A stretch of 16,227 nt of DNA, taken from CAVPGH01 sp046726955 (GTDB lineage: Bacteria > Acidobacteriota > Vicinamibacteria > Fen-336). The stretch spans positions 1 to 16,227 of the forward strand of contig JBKPBQ010000361.1 in NCBI GenBank assembly GCA_046726955.1, read 5' to 3'. Positions 7,127 to 15,697 of this stretch are shown in pieces; position 1 is the stretch's first letter, and each line of letters starts with the position of its first letter. The notes beneath the pieces were generated by a model. That model was not told the origin of the DNA. It did not search any database and worked only from the letters and a program-made list of their open reading frames with translations. Made by a program: the position numbers and the translations under genes.

Positions 7127-8116
7127 ATGGACGCGACGAACGAACGGCACCTGCCCGCGGCGACGACGTGGAAGCTCGCGGCCATCTCCGTCGCCGCGGG
7201 GGCGGTCGCGTTCGTGCTCGGGAGCGTCCTCGAATCGCGCGTGATGGCGATCGCCTCCGCGAGCCGAAGCCAGCTCGAGTGGGTGAGCGACGTGGTGGTC
7301 GCGGCCGGAGTAGTGGTCACGACCTGGCTCTGGCTCCACCTCCGCGCGTCGCGCACGCGGCTGCTCCAGCTCGAGCGACAGCAGGTGGCGCTCGACGAGC
7401 AGCTCCGGCTGGCCGCGGAGATCCAGAGGAACCTCCTTCCCGAGCTTCCCGCCTCGCTCCTGGGATTCCGGTTCTCGGCGCGGCTCGTCCAGGCCCAGCG
7501 CATCGGCGGCGACTTCTACGACTTCGTGGCCCGCGGCGACACCGCGATCGCCATCCTCGGCGATGTATCGGGCAAGGGCGTCCCCGCCGCGCTCCTCCAG
7601 TCTTCGTTGAAGACGCTCTTCCGGGTGACGGCCGGCCAGACGACCGATCCCGTCGAGATCGCGTCGCGCATGTCGGCCGCCCTCTACGACGAGACGGGCG
7701 GGCTGCCCTACGCGACCTGCATCGTGGCTCGCTTCGAGCCCCGTCCTCCGCGGATCGCATGGGCGAACGCCGGCCACCCCGCCGGGCTACTGCTCCATGA
7801 CGGACGCTGGATGCCCGTGGAGTCCGGAGGCCCTCCGCTCGGCCTCCTTCCCGGCTCGCGCTACGAGGGCGCGAGCGCGGTGCTCGGACCCGGCAGCCTC
7901 GGCGTCTTCGTCACCGACGGCATCACGGAAGCGCTCGAGAGCCTCAGCCAGTCGCTCCTGGACGTGCTGTCCTCGCCCGAGGCCCGGTCCGCCATGGCGG
8001 CACCCGCGCGGACCTGCGACTACTTAGTCCGGCTCGCCGGGGATGCGCCCGGACCGCCCGGCGTCGACGGCTGGGAGGACGATCGGACGGTCCTCGCGTT
8101 CTCATGCGAGCACTGA
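7127..8116 (+). CDS. Membrane-anchored SpoIIE/RsbU-type PP2C serine phosphatase
   Basis: This 329-residue protein has two predicted membrane helices (about 14-35 and 53-72). A helical linker follows (about 73-105) ending in LAAEIQRNLLP, the usual lead-in to SpoIIE domains. The PP2C-like catalytic domain has metal-binding motifs GGDFYD (127-132), GDVSGKG (145-151), NAGHP, VTDGITE (about 262-268) and a final DDRTVLAF. Members dephosphorylate anti-sigma-factor antagonists (RsbV/SpoIIAA-like) and so release sigma factors in stress responses. The region between the helices is short, so no extracytoplasmic sensor domain is obvious. No RsbV or RsbW homologue is in the window, so the target must lie elsewhere. 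ATG at 7127 has no Shine-Dalgarno sequence. The tight spacing from the amidohydrolase suggests read-through from it. Confidence 0.93.
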   Translation: MDATNERHLPAATTWKLAAISVAAGAVAFVLGSVLESRVMAIASASRSQLEWVSDVVVAAGVVVTTWLWLHLRASRTRLLQLERQQVALDEQLRLAAEIQRNLLPELPASLLGFRFSARLVQAQRIGGDFYDFVARGDTAIAILGDVSGKGVPAALLQSSLKTLFRVTAGQTTDPVEIASRMSAALYDETGGLPYATCIVARFEPRPPRIAWANAGHPAGLLLHDGRWMPVESGGPPLGLLPGSRYEGASAVLGPGSLGVFVTDGITEALESLSQSLLDVLSSPEARSAMAAPARTCDYLVRLAGDAPGPPGVDGWEDDRTVLAFSCEH

Positions 8117-8125
8117 CCGCTCGCG

Positions 8126-8131
8126 TACACT
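8126..8131 (+). promoter_or_regulatory. -10-like hexamer placed for a leaderless CobW-like mRNA
   Basis: TACACT matches four of six bases of TATAAT and ends 7 nt before the GTG at 8139, so transcription would begin at the start codon. The gene has only a poor Shine-Dalgarno candidate (GAGCGAG). No convincing -35 is seen, so this is tentative. Confidence 0.25.
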
Positions 8132-8138
8132 CGAGCGA

Positions 8139-9065
8139 GTGGCCACCCCGCTTCCCGTCACCCTCGTCACCGGATTCCTCGGCGCGGGCAAGACGACGCT
8201 CCTCAACCGGCTGCTCGCCGCCGCCTCCGGCCTGCGCGTCGGCGTGCTGCAGAACGAGCGCGGCGTCGCCGGCATCGACGAGGCGCCGGCGACGCTCGCG
8301 CGCGTGGAGATCAGCGAGGGCTGCGCGTGCTGCGTCCGCAACCCCGACCTCGTGGCCGCGATGCGCGAGCTCTCGGGCCGCGGCGACCTCGACCGCGTCC
8401 TCTTCGAGACTTCGGGCCTCGCGGACCCGCTGCCCCTCGTCTGGACGCTCGGGCGTCCCGACCTGCAGGACCTCGTGCGCCTCGACGCCGTGGTCGCGGT
8501 CGTGGACCTCCTGAACTTCGCGCGGATCCGCGGCGAGGAATCGGCGGCGCAGGTCGAGTCGGCCGACCTCGTCGTGTTCACGAAGCGCGCGCTCGCGGGA
8601 GAGGTGGCGAGCCGGGCCGCCGAGCTCGAGGTCGCGCGGATCAACCCGCGGGCCCGTCGGCTCGACGCCGGCGAGTCGCCGCCGCGGGGAGACGGCGATC
8701 CCCTGGCCCGGCTCGTGCTCGACCTGCCGGGCGACGCGGGGCGCCGGCCCGCCGAGCCGGGTCCGCCCCGCCATCCCCGCGTGAGCACGACGAGCGTCGC
8801 CGGGCCCGAGCGCTATCGGACGGAGGCCCTCGAGGATTTCCTGGAGGCGCTGCCTCCGGCCGTCTTCCGGGCGAAGGGCGTCGTGGCCGTGGAGGACGGC
8901 CGCTGGCTTCGCTTCAGCGTGGTGGGCGGACGCGTGCAGGTCGATCCCGACGTCGCCGCTCCCCGGCACGGCGAGAGCCGCATGACGTTCTTCGGCCTGG
9001 GGTTCGACGAGCGCGAGCTGCTCGCCCTCCTCTCCCGTGCGCGCGCGCACCGGCCGCGGCCGTGA
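8139..9065 (+). CDS. COG0523 (CobW/YjiA/Nha35-like) metal-chaperone GTPase with changed G4 motif
   Basis: This is a 308-residue P-loop GTPase. COG0523 proteins bind Zn, Co, Ni or similar metals and deliver them to target proteins. Visible: Walker A GFLGAGKTT (12-20), NERG-GID switch region (39-47), the metal-binding CxCC within ISEGCACCVRN (Cys62, Cys64, Cys65), and the FETSGLADP segment (89-97). A CobW_C-like C-terminal half ends in FFGLGFDERELL. The guanine-specificity NKxD motif expected after DLVV reads FTKRA (147-151), so both Asn and Asp are replaced. No His-rich metal-binding stretch is present. The start GTG at 8139 fits the usual few residues before the P-loop; the upstream in-frame ATG at 8043 lies inside the phosphatase gene. 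The metal and client are unknown, as no obvious partner is next to it. Confidence 0.92.
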   Translation: MATPLPVTLVTGFLGAGKTTLLNRLLAAASGLRVGVLQNERGVAGIDEAPATLARVEISEGCACCVRNPDLVAAMRELSGRGDLDRVLFETSGLADPLPLVWTLGRPDLQDLVRLDAVVAVVDLLNFARIRGEESAAQVESADLVVFTKRALAGEVASRAAELEVARINPRARRLDAGESPPRGDGDPLARLVLDLPGDAGRRPAEPGPPRHPRVSTTSVAGPERYRTEALEDFLEALPPAVFRAKGVVAVEDGRWLRFSVVGGRVQVDPDVAAPRHGESRMTFFGLGFDERELLALLSRARAHRPRP

Positions 9066-9163
9066 GTCGATGCATGTACTCGAGCCCGAACGGAGCGCAG
9101 CTCATCCCGTGCTTCGAAGTCATCACCGGTTCCGCCAAGACGTTCTGAAACGGCGGTGCGCGA
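9066..9163. other. Intergenic region between convergent CobW-like and OmpA-domain genes
   Basis: This 98-nt stretch is clearly less GC-rich than its surroundings (roughly 57% by eye). No strong terminator hairpin is visible. The only open frame is a 24-codon one, ATG 9074 to TGA 9148, without a Shine-Dalgarno sequence, and I do not call it a gene. Confidence 0.4.
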
Positions 9164-9847
9164 CTACTTCCGCGTGACCCGGAGCGAGATGCGGCGGTTC
9201 TGGGCCCGGCCCTCCTCGGTCGAGTTGTCACCCACGGCGAACTGCTCGCCGTAGCCCTCGGCGGCGAGGCGCTCCTGCGCGCTACCCATCGCCACGAGCT
9301 CCTTCGTCACGTTGGCGGCACGGTCCTCGGAGAGCTTCTGGTTCGACGCGGCGTCGCCGACGTTGTCGGTATATCCCCCGACCTTGACCTCGACCGCGGG
9401 GTAGGCCTTCAGGATCTCCGCGATGTTCTTGAGCTGCTCCTGGGACTCGGGCCGCAGAGTCGCGGAGCCGGTGTCGAAGAGCAGCCGGTCGAAGTCGAAC
9501 CAGGTCGTCTTGTCCACGGGCTTCGACTGGTCCTCGATGAAGGCCAGGAGGTTCGCCTCCATGCCGTGCTCGGGGATGTGGAGCTGGACCTGGCTGGGGA
9601 GCGCCTTGTCGAAGAAGGCCCCGAGGTCCGTCCGCGTGGGAAGGACGGCCGCCGTGTCCGCCGTGCTCTGTCCGTGCGCGGCTTCGGGGTTGCCCGCCTC
9701 CGCCAGCTCCACTCGCGTGCTGTGGCCGAGCCACCAGATGAGGAAGGCGGTCAGGGCCAGGATGAGCGGCGGCCACACCCAGCGTCCGCCGAGAGCCTCG
9801 CCGGCGTCGGGCGGGGCGGGGGGTGCGTCGGAGGCGTTCAGGGACAC
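9164..9847 (-). CDS. OmpA-domain protein with N-terminal membrane anchor
   Basis: This 227-residue protein is anchored by one hydrophobic helix (about 23-41, Trp-rich) rather than a beta-barrel. A periplasmic linker with a predicted alpha/beta segment (about 70-118) follows, then a C-terminal OmpA-like peptidoglycan-binding domain (about 120-227). In that domain the start (LLFDTGSATLRPES), GYTDN (Asp161) and LSEDRAANV (Arg176) carry the residues that contact diaminopimelate in the family, and NRRI lies near the end. It probably links the inner membrane to the cell wall, comparable in layout to YiaD/MotB-like anchors, but it lacks the MotB plug. GTG at 9845-9847 is chosen because AAAGGTGG (9853-9860) precedes it. 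The long upstream extension to 10330 runs antisense through folB. A TTGACA promoter and two hairpins lie upstream. Confidence 0.9.
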   Translation of the reverse strand: MSLNASDAPPAPPDAGEALGGRWVWPPLILALTAFLIWWLGHSTRVELAEAGNPEAAHGQSTADTAAVLPTRTDLGAFFDKALPSQVQLHIPEHGMEANLLAFIEDQSKPVDKTTWFDFDRLLFDTGSATLRPESQEQLKNIAEILKAYPAVEVKVGGYTDNVGDAASNQKLSEDRAANVTKELVAMGSAQERLAAEGYGEQFAVGDNSTEEGRAQNRRISLRVTRK

Positions 9848-9852
9848 CGCAA

Positions 9853-9860
9853 CCACCTTT
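9853..9860 (-). promoter_or_regulatory. Ribosome binding site of the OmpA-domain gene
   Basis: The minus strand reads AAAGGTGG, ending 5 nt before GTG at 9847. It supports that start over the neighbouring GTG at 9856 and the distant ATG at 10330. Confidence 0.6.
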
Positions 9861-9865
9861 CGTTC

Positions 9866-9886
9866 GCGGCCGGCGTCTCCGGCCGC
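9866..9886. repeat. Perfect 8-bp inverted repeat (hairpin 1) in the OmpA leader
   Basis: GCGGCCGG, a 5-nt loop, then CCGGCCGC: a perfect 8-bp stem of G/C pairs only. It begins 19 nt upstream of the OmpA GTG and, on the inferred promoter, lies in the 5' untranslated region. It could be an RNA structure or a dimeric operator site. No U-tract follows, so it is not a classic terminator. Confidence 0.5.
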
Positions 9887-9903
9887 CCGCGGCGGGGCCG
9901 CGG
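9887..9903. repeat. Perfect 7-bp inverted repeat (hairpin 2), directly adjacent to hairpin 1
   Basis: CCGCGGC, a 3-nt loop, then GCCGCGG. It abuts hairpin 1 with no gap and begins about where transcription from the inferred OmpA promoter would start. G+C is extreme here, so some self-complementarity is expected by chance; two perfect stems side by side is less expected. Confidence 0.45.
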
Positions 9904-9910
9904 CTCCCGC

Positions 9911-9940
9911 ATGCGACACCAAGGCGGCGCAGCCTGTCAA
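9911..9940 (-). promoter_or_regulatory. Sigma-70-type promoter for the OmpA-domain gene
   Basis: On the minus strand a perfect TTGACA (9940-9935) is followed after 18 nt by TCGCAT (9916-9911), a weak -10 (three of six). Transcription would begin near 9904, giving a leader of about 57 nt that contains both inverted repeats and the ribosome binding site. The perfect -35 in a roughly 72% GC region is the main support. Confidence 0.4.
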
Positions 9941-9955
9941 GGCCGCATCGCCTCG

Positions 9956-9964
9956 TGGTACGCT
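9956..9964 (+). promoter_or_regulatory. Extended -10-like element upstream of folB
   Basis: TGGTACGCT fits TGnTAnnnT and ends 15 nt before the folB ATG, leaving a leader of about 8-9 nt with no Shine-Dalgarno sequence. A CTGTCA (9934-9939) could serve as a poor -35 with 19-nt spacing. It overlaps the -35 of the opposite OmpA promoter, so the two units may compete for polymerase. Confidence 0.3.
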
Positions 9965-9979
9965 CGCCGCTCCCGCGTG

Positions 9980-10342
9980 ATGGGCACGATCGTCCTGCAT
10001 CGGATCCGCTTCGAAGGCGTGCACGGCGCCGCCGCTCCCGAGCGCGCGCTCAGCCGACGGTTCGAGGTGGACCTGGAGATCGATACCGCGACCGCGACCG
10101 CCGAGCGAAGCGACCGACTCGCCGATACTGCCGACTACTCGGTGGCGGCCCAGCTGATCGTGGAGATCGGGACGGGACCGCCCCACCACCTGCTGGAGTC
10201 GCTGGGCCGCACGATGCTCGAGGCCCTGGGGCCGCGGTTCCCGGGGGCGCGCATCCGACTCGAGCTGCGCAAGCTCGCGCCTCCGGGGTGTCCGGGCAGC
10301 CCCGACTGGGCGGCGGTGCGGCTCACGCATCCCGCGCAGTAA
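9980..10342 (+). CDS. folB: Dihydroneopterin aldolase
   Basis: This 120-residue enzyme has the usual FolB length. It converts 7,8-dihydroneopterin to 6-hydroxymethyl-dihydropterin and glycolaldehyde in folate synthesis. The opening IVLHRIRFEGVHG matches the family start. PERALSRRFEVDLEI carries the conserved Glu (Glu21), ADTADYSVA the conserved Tyr (Tyr53), PPHHLLESLGRTM the pterin-binding Glu (Glu73), and LELRKLAPPG the catalytic Lys (Lys98). Substrate-binding and catalytic residues are therefore all present. The related epimerase FolX is a less likely alternative. ATG at 9980 is chosen by family length; GTG at 9977 would add one residue. No other folate gene is in the window. It is divergent from the OmpA-domain gene and 126 nt upstream of the hybrid kinase. 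Confidence 0.9.
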   Translation: MGTIVLHRIRFEGVHGAAAPERALSRRFEVDLEIDTATATAERSDRLADTADYSVAAQLIVEIGTGPPHHLLESLGRTMLEALGPRFPGARIRLELRKLAPPGCPGSPDWAAVRLTHPAQ

Positions 10343-10417
10343 CGCGCCGTCCCGCCGTCGCCTTTCCGGGCCGCCGCGAGAGCGCTCGACGATTTCTGTT
10401 CATTGTGCGCCCGCTCC
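10343..10417. other. Spacer between folB and the hybrid-kinase promoter
   Basis: I see no open frame of note, no terminator with a T-tract and no RNA gene here. The segment includes a locally AT-richer patch (TTTCTGTTCATTG, 10393-10405) just upstream of the -35, which could act as an UP-like element or operator. That is only a possibility. Confidence 0.3.
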
Positions 10418-10446
10418 TTGACCCCCTGAGGGACGGAGGGTACTGT
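10418..10446 (+). promoter_or_regulatory. Sigma-70-type promoter of the hybrid sensor kinase
   Basis: TTGACC (10418-10423, five of six bases of the consensus -35) is followed by a spacer of exactly 17 nt and TACTGT (10441-10446), which keeps the key T, A and final T of the -10. Transcription would begin near 10453, just before the AGGGGAGG ribosome binding site. This is the best promoter candidate in the window. Confidence 0.5.
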
Positions 10447-10457
10447 CGGTGCGAGCC

Positions 10458-10465
10458 AGGGGAGG
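10458..10465 (+). promoter_or_regulatory. Strong Shine-Dalgarno sequence before a TTG start
   Basis: AGGGGAGG lies 3 nt before TTG at 10469. The spacing is short, but no other in-frame start is better placed: the next, GTG at 10484, is 18 nt from it. The sequence therefore supports TTG initiation. Confidence 0.5.
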
Positions 10466-10468
10466 CCT

Positions 10469-13303
<2,835 letters not shown>

Positions 13304-13309
13304 CGCCGC

Positions 13310-14626
13310 ATGGCCCTCAGCCTGCGGTCGGTGATCCTCCCTCCTCTCGAAGCGCTCTTCCGGATCCTCTTCACGTACGAGTGCCACGGCGCCGCCCGGA
13401 TCCCGGCGCACGGACCGGCGGTCGTGGCGTCGAACCATCCTTCATATCTCGATCCGATCCTGCTCTCGCTGTCCGTCCGCCGGCCCATCCACTTCATGGC
13501 CTGGAACGCGCTCTTCGGGGTTCCGATCCTCGGCTCCCTCATCCGCGCCTTCGGAGCCTTTCCCGTGGACACGCGGCCCGGCCAGGGCCGCGAGGCCTAC
13601 GAGCAGGCGAAGAAGCGCCTGCTCGCGGGCGACGTCGTGGGGCTCTTTCCCGAAGGCAAGCGCTCGCGCGCGGGATGGCTGGAGCCGCAGCTCCGCGAGG
13701 GCGCGGCGCGCCTGGCGCTCGAGACCGGCGCGCCTCTCGTTCCCGCCACCATCGTCGGCGCGTTCCGCGCCTGGCCCTACTTCCGCTCGCTGCCCGAGCC
13801 CGCCCGGATCAAGGTGCGCTTCCACGAGCCCATCGACCCCGCGCCGTGGCAAGGCAAGCCCGAGGAGGAGGCCCTGACCGGGCTCCTCGACGAGCTGCGC
13901 CGCCGCGTGGACCGCACGCTCCTGCCTGGTGTGAAGGCCGACCTCAAGATCACGATGCTCTACCGGCAGTCGGCTCCCTGGCCCCGCCTGCACGAGTACG
14001 GGCCGGCCCTCGCCCTCGCGCTCTTCGTCTTCTGGAGGACCCGCTCCTTCGCCGCGGTGTGGCCGGCCTACGCCTACCTCGGCTACCTCCTCCTCGACCT
14101 CCTCGTGATCCCGCCGCGGCGGATCACCAAGTGGATCCGCAACGGCTCGTCGATGTTCTTCCTCCTCGTCTACGCGGGCTGGGTGCTGCCCCAGCTCGGG
14201 CTTCCTCCCGTCCTCGCGCGCCGCGCGCTCCTCGCCGTGATCGCGGGAGCGTCCTTCCCGTACCTCTACGAGCGCGGGGGGGTCGTCCTCGACTACATGC
14301 AGGGGATGGTCCTGACCATCCTGCTCGAGATCGGCGCGCTCCACCTCTGGCCGACGGGCGTCGGGCCGCACGTGGCCCTTCCCGTCTACGCCGCCGCGTT
14401 CGCCTGGGAGAGGCGAACCGTCTTCTCGCGCTGGAGCGTGCCCGTGCTCCTCGCCTATTCGCTGGTGGTGACGCGGATGCTGCTGGGCGGCGTGGGCGTT
14501 CTGCCCCACCTCGTGGTCGGGCTCCTGGGCTGGCTCGTCGTGCGCTTCCTGCCCGGAGGCCACCGGCCGCCCGTCGAGGAGGAGCCCGCGCCTCCTGCGA
14601 GCACGCTTGGGCTGGACCTGCGCTGA
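13310..14626 (+). CDS. PlsC-type 1-acylglycerol-3-phosphate acyltransferase fused to a multipass membrane domain
   Basis: This is a 438-residue protein. The N-terminal half (about 1-220) is a PlsC/LPLAT acyltransferase: SNHPSYLDP has the catalytic NHxxxxD pattern (His43, Asp48) and GLFPEGKRSR (111-120) the glycerol-phosphate-binding motif, so it should acylate lysophosphatidate or a similar lysolipid at the membrane. PlsC proteins are usually about 200-260 residues. Here a C-terminal half of roughly 200 residues adds about six or seven hydrophobic helices, including YAYLGYLLLDLL, SMFFLLVYAGWVLPQL and a last helix pair around VVTRMLLGGVGVLPHLVVG. The last segment faintly recalls the final motif of PAP2 phosphatases but lacks a clear set of catalytic residues. 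The start ATG is 6 nt after the kinase stop with no Shine-Dalgarno sequence, which suggests translational coupling. Confidence 0.88.
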   Translation: MALSLRSVILPPLEALFRILFTYECHGAARIPAHGPAVVASNHPSYLDPILLSLSVRRPIHFMAWNALFGVPILGSLIRAFGAFPVDTRPGQGREAYEQAKKRLLAGDVVGLFPEGKRSRAGWLEPQLREGAARLALETGAPLVPATIVGAFRAWPYFRSLPEPARIKVRFHEPIDPAPWQGKPEEEALTGLLDELRRRVDRTLLPGVKADLKITMLYRQSAPWPRLHEYGPALALALFVFWRTRSFAAVWPAYAYLGYLLLDLLVIPPRRITKWIRNGSSMFFLLVYAGWVLPQLGLPPVLARRALLAVIAGASFPYLYERGGVVLDYMQGMVLTILLEIGALHLWPTGVGPHVALPVYAAAFAWERRTVFSRWSVPVLLAYSLVVTRMLLGGVGVLPHLVVGLLGWLVVRFLPGGHRPPVEEEPAPPASTLGLDLR

Positions 14627-14627
14627 G

Positions 14628-14642
14628 CCGACCGTCAGTCGG
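14628..14642. terminator. Small inverted repeat between convergent genes, possible weak bidirectional terminator
   Basis: CCGAC, a 5-nt loop, then GTCGG, located where the acyltransferase stop (14626) and the stop of the exported protein gene (14635-14637, in the loop) meet. The stem is only 5 bp and no T-run follows on either strand, so terminator function is doubtful. Confidence 0.25.
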
Positions 14643-15120
14643 TGGGTAGCCCCCTGAAGATCTCGCCGAGCGAGATCCACCGGGTGCGCTCGCGCACGAC
14701 GCGGTACTCGCGCTTGAACGAGTGTCCCCGGCGGTAGCGCTGGACCACGGTCACCCACACCTCATCGGCGGCCACGGGGTCGATGGGGCCGGCGGTGACG
14801 ACGATCGCGGGCCGTCCGCTCGCGATCTCGCGGGCCCGCGCCTTGCCGACCTCGCACTCCGCTCCCCGCCGCACCGAGGCCTCGTCCCGGAAGCGAGCGA
14901 GGAACTCGCGATCGACGGTCTGCGGCGCGGCTCCTCCGGGATCGACCTCGAGGCAGAGGAGGACGCCGCTCGCCCGCGCTTCGGCATCGAGCAGCTCCGC
15001 CACCTGCTGGCGGAAGACCGCCTCGAAGACGTCGTCCTCCTCGGACGGCCCGGCGGCGAGGGACGGGCGCGACGCTACGGCCGCGAGGACGGCGAAGACG
15101 ACGACCGACAACGGCCTCAA
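14635..15120 (-). CDS. Small exported protein of unknown function
   Basis: This 161-residue protein has a clear signal peptide (MRP, a hydrophobic VVVFAVLAAVA stretch, cut near LAA-GP at about residue 23). The mature part is acidic at its start, with VFEAVFRQQVAELL, then LLCLEVDP and RRGAECEVG. The two cysteines (56 and 89) could form a disulfide. The layout (EAVFR near the start, a Cys-Leu strand followed by an Asp-Pro, FLARF, a second Cys) resembles unnamed exported proteins I recall from other bacteria, but I cannot name a family. The TTG start is supported by AAGGGG (15133-15128), 7 nt upstream, formed by the last two sense codons of the isochorismatase-like gene. It is the third gene of an operon with the two hydrolases. 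Confidence 0.75.
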   Translation of the reverse strand: MRPLSVVVFAVLAAVASRPSLAAGPSEEDDVFEAVFRQQVAELLDAEARASGVLLCLEVDPGGAAPQTVDREFLARFRDEASVRRGAECEVGKARAREIASGRPAIVVTAGPIDPVAADEVWVTVVQRYRRGHSFKREYRVVRERTRWISLGEIFRGLPTD

Positions 15121-15124
15121 CGCG

Positions 15125-15697
15125 TCACCCCTTGATGAACGGAAGCATCTTCTTGAATGCTTCGCCGTCGCTGCGGCCGAGGAGCTCGTAGATCGCCATC
15201 TCCGCGCTGGAGAGGAGCGCTCCCGCCCGCTCCATGCGCGCGAGGCCGACGCGGTAGTTCTCGTCGGTGCGCGAGCCCACCGCGTCGGTCACCACGTGCA
15301 CATCGTAGCCCTTCTCGAGCGCGCCGAGGACCGTCTGGAAGACGCAGATGTGCCCCTCGATGCCCGTGACGAGCAGCTGGTCGCGATCCTCGAGCGACCT
15401 GAGTCGCTCGAGGAACGCGGGGTCGGCGAAGCAGCCGAAGGCGACCTTGTCGAGGGGCTCACTCCCGGGGGCGGCGGCGCGCACCTCGGGGACGATCTCG
15501 CCGAGGCCCTTCTTGTACTGGCTCGTGAGCACGACGGGCAGCTTCAGGATCTCGGCCAGGCGCATGAGGAGCAGGCTGTTCTTCACCACGCGTTCGCGGC
15601 CCTCGATCGCGGGCAGCAGCTTCTCCTGCAGGTCCACCACCACGAGGGCCGTCCGCTCCGGCCGGAGGAGACTCGGGGCCTTCGACACTTCGCTCAT
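15125..15697 (-). CDS. Isochorismatase-like cysteine hydrolase
   Basis: This 190-residue protein is of the isochorismatase-like superfamily (nicotinamidase, N-carbamoylsarcosine amidase and YcaC relatives). The catalytic triad is visible: Asp22 in VVVDLQ, Lys84 in DKVAFGCF, and the nucleophile Cys118 in TGIEGHICV, preceded by the cis-peptide region Gly-Ile-Glu-Gly. The long-chain form with QEKLLPAIEGRERVVKNSLLLMRLAEIL is typical of the YcaC-like/hydrolase group rather than of true isochorismatases. The substrate is unknown. No signal peptide is seen, so it is cytoplasmic. ATG at 15695-15697 overlaps the stop of the upstream alpha/beta hydrolase by 4 nt (ATGA), a strong sign of coupled translation. 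The exported-protein gene starts 4 nt after its stop. Confidence 0.93.
   Translation of the reverse strand: MSEVSKAPSLLRPERTALVVVDLQEKLLPAIEGRERVVKNSLLLMRLAEILKLPVVLTSQYKKGLGEIVPEVRAAAPGSEPLDKVAFGCFADPAFLERLRSLEDRDQLLVTGIEGHICVFQTVLGALEKGYDVHVVTDAVGSRTDENYRVGLARMERAGALLSSAEMAIYELLGRSDGEAFKKMLPFIKG

Noticed and set aside
9051..9062. Perfect 12-bp palindrome CGGCCGCGGCCG at the end of the CobW-like gene
   Set aside because: It lies in the last Arg/Pro codons of the gene and consists only of C and G. Such palindromes are expected at this composition, and no T-run follows to make it a terminator.
9848..10330. Long N-terminal extension of the OmpA-domain protein
   Set aside because: It runs antisense through folB. 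A good Shine-Dalgarno sequence precedes the internal GTG at 9847, and the membrane anchor lies directly after it.
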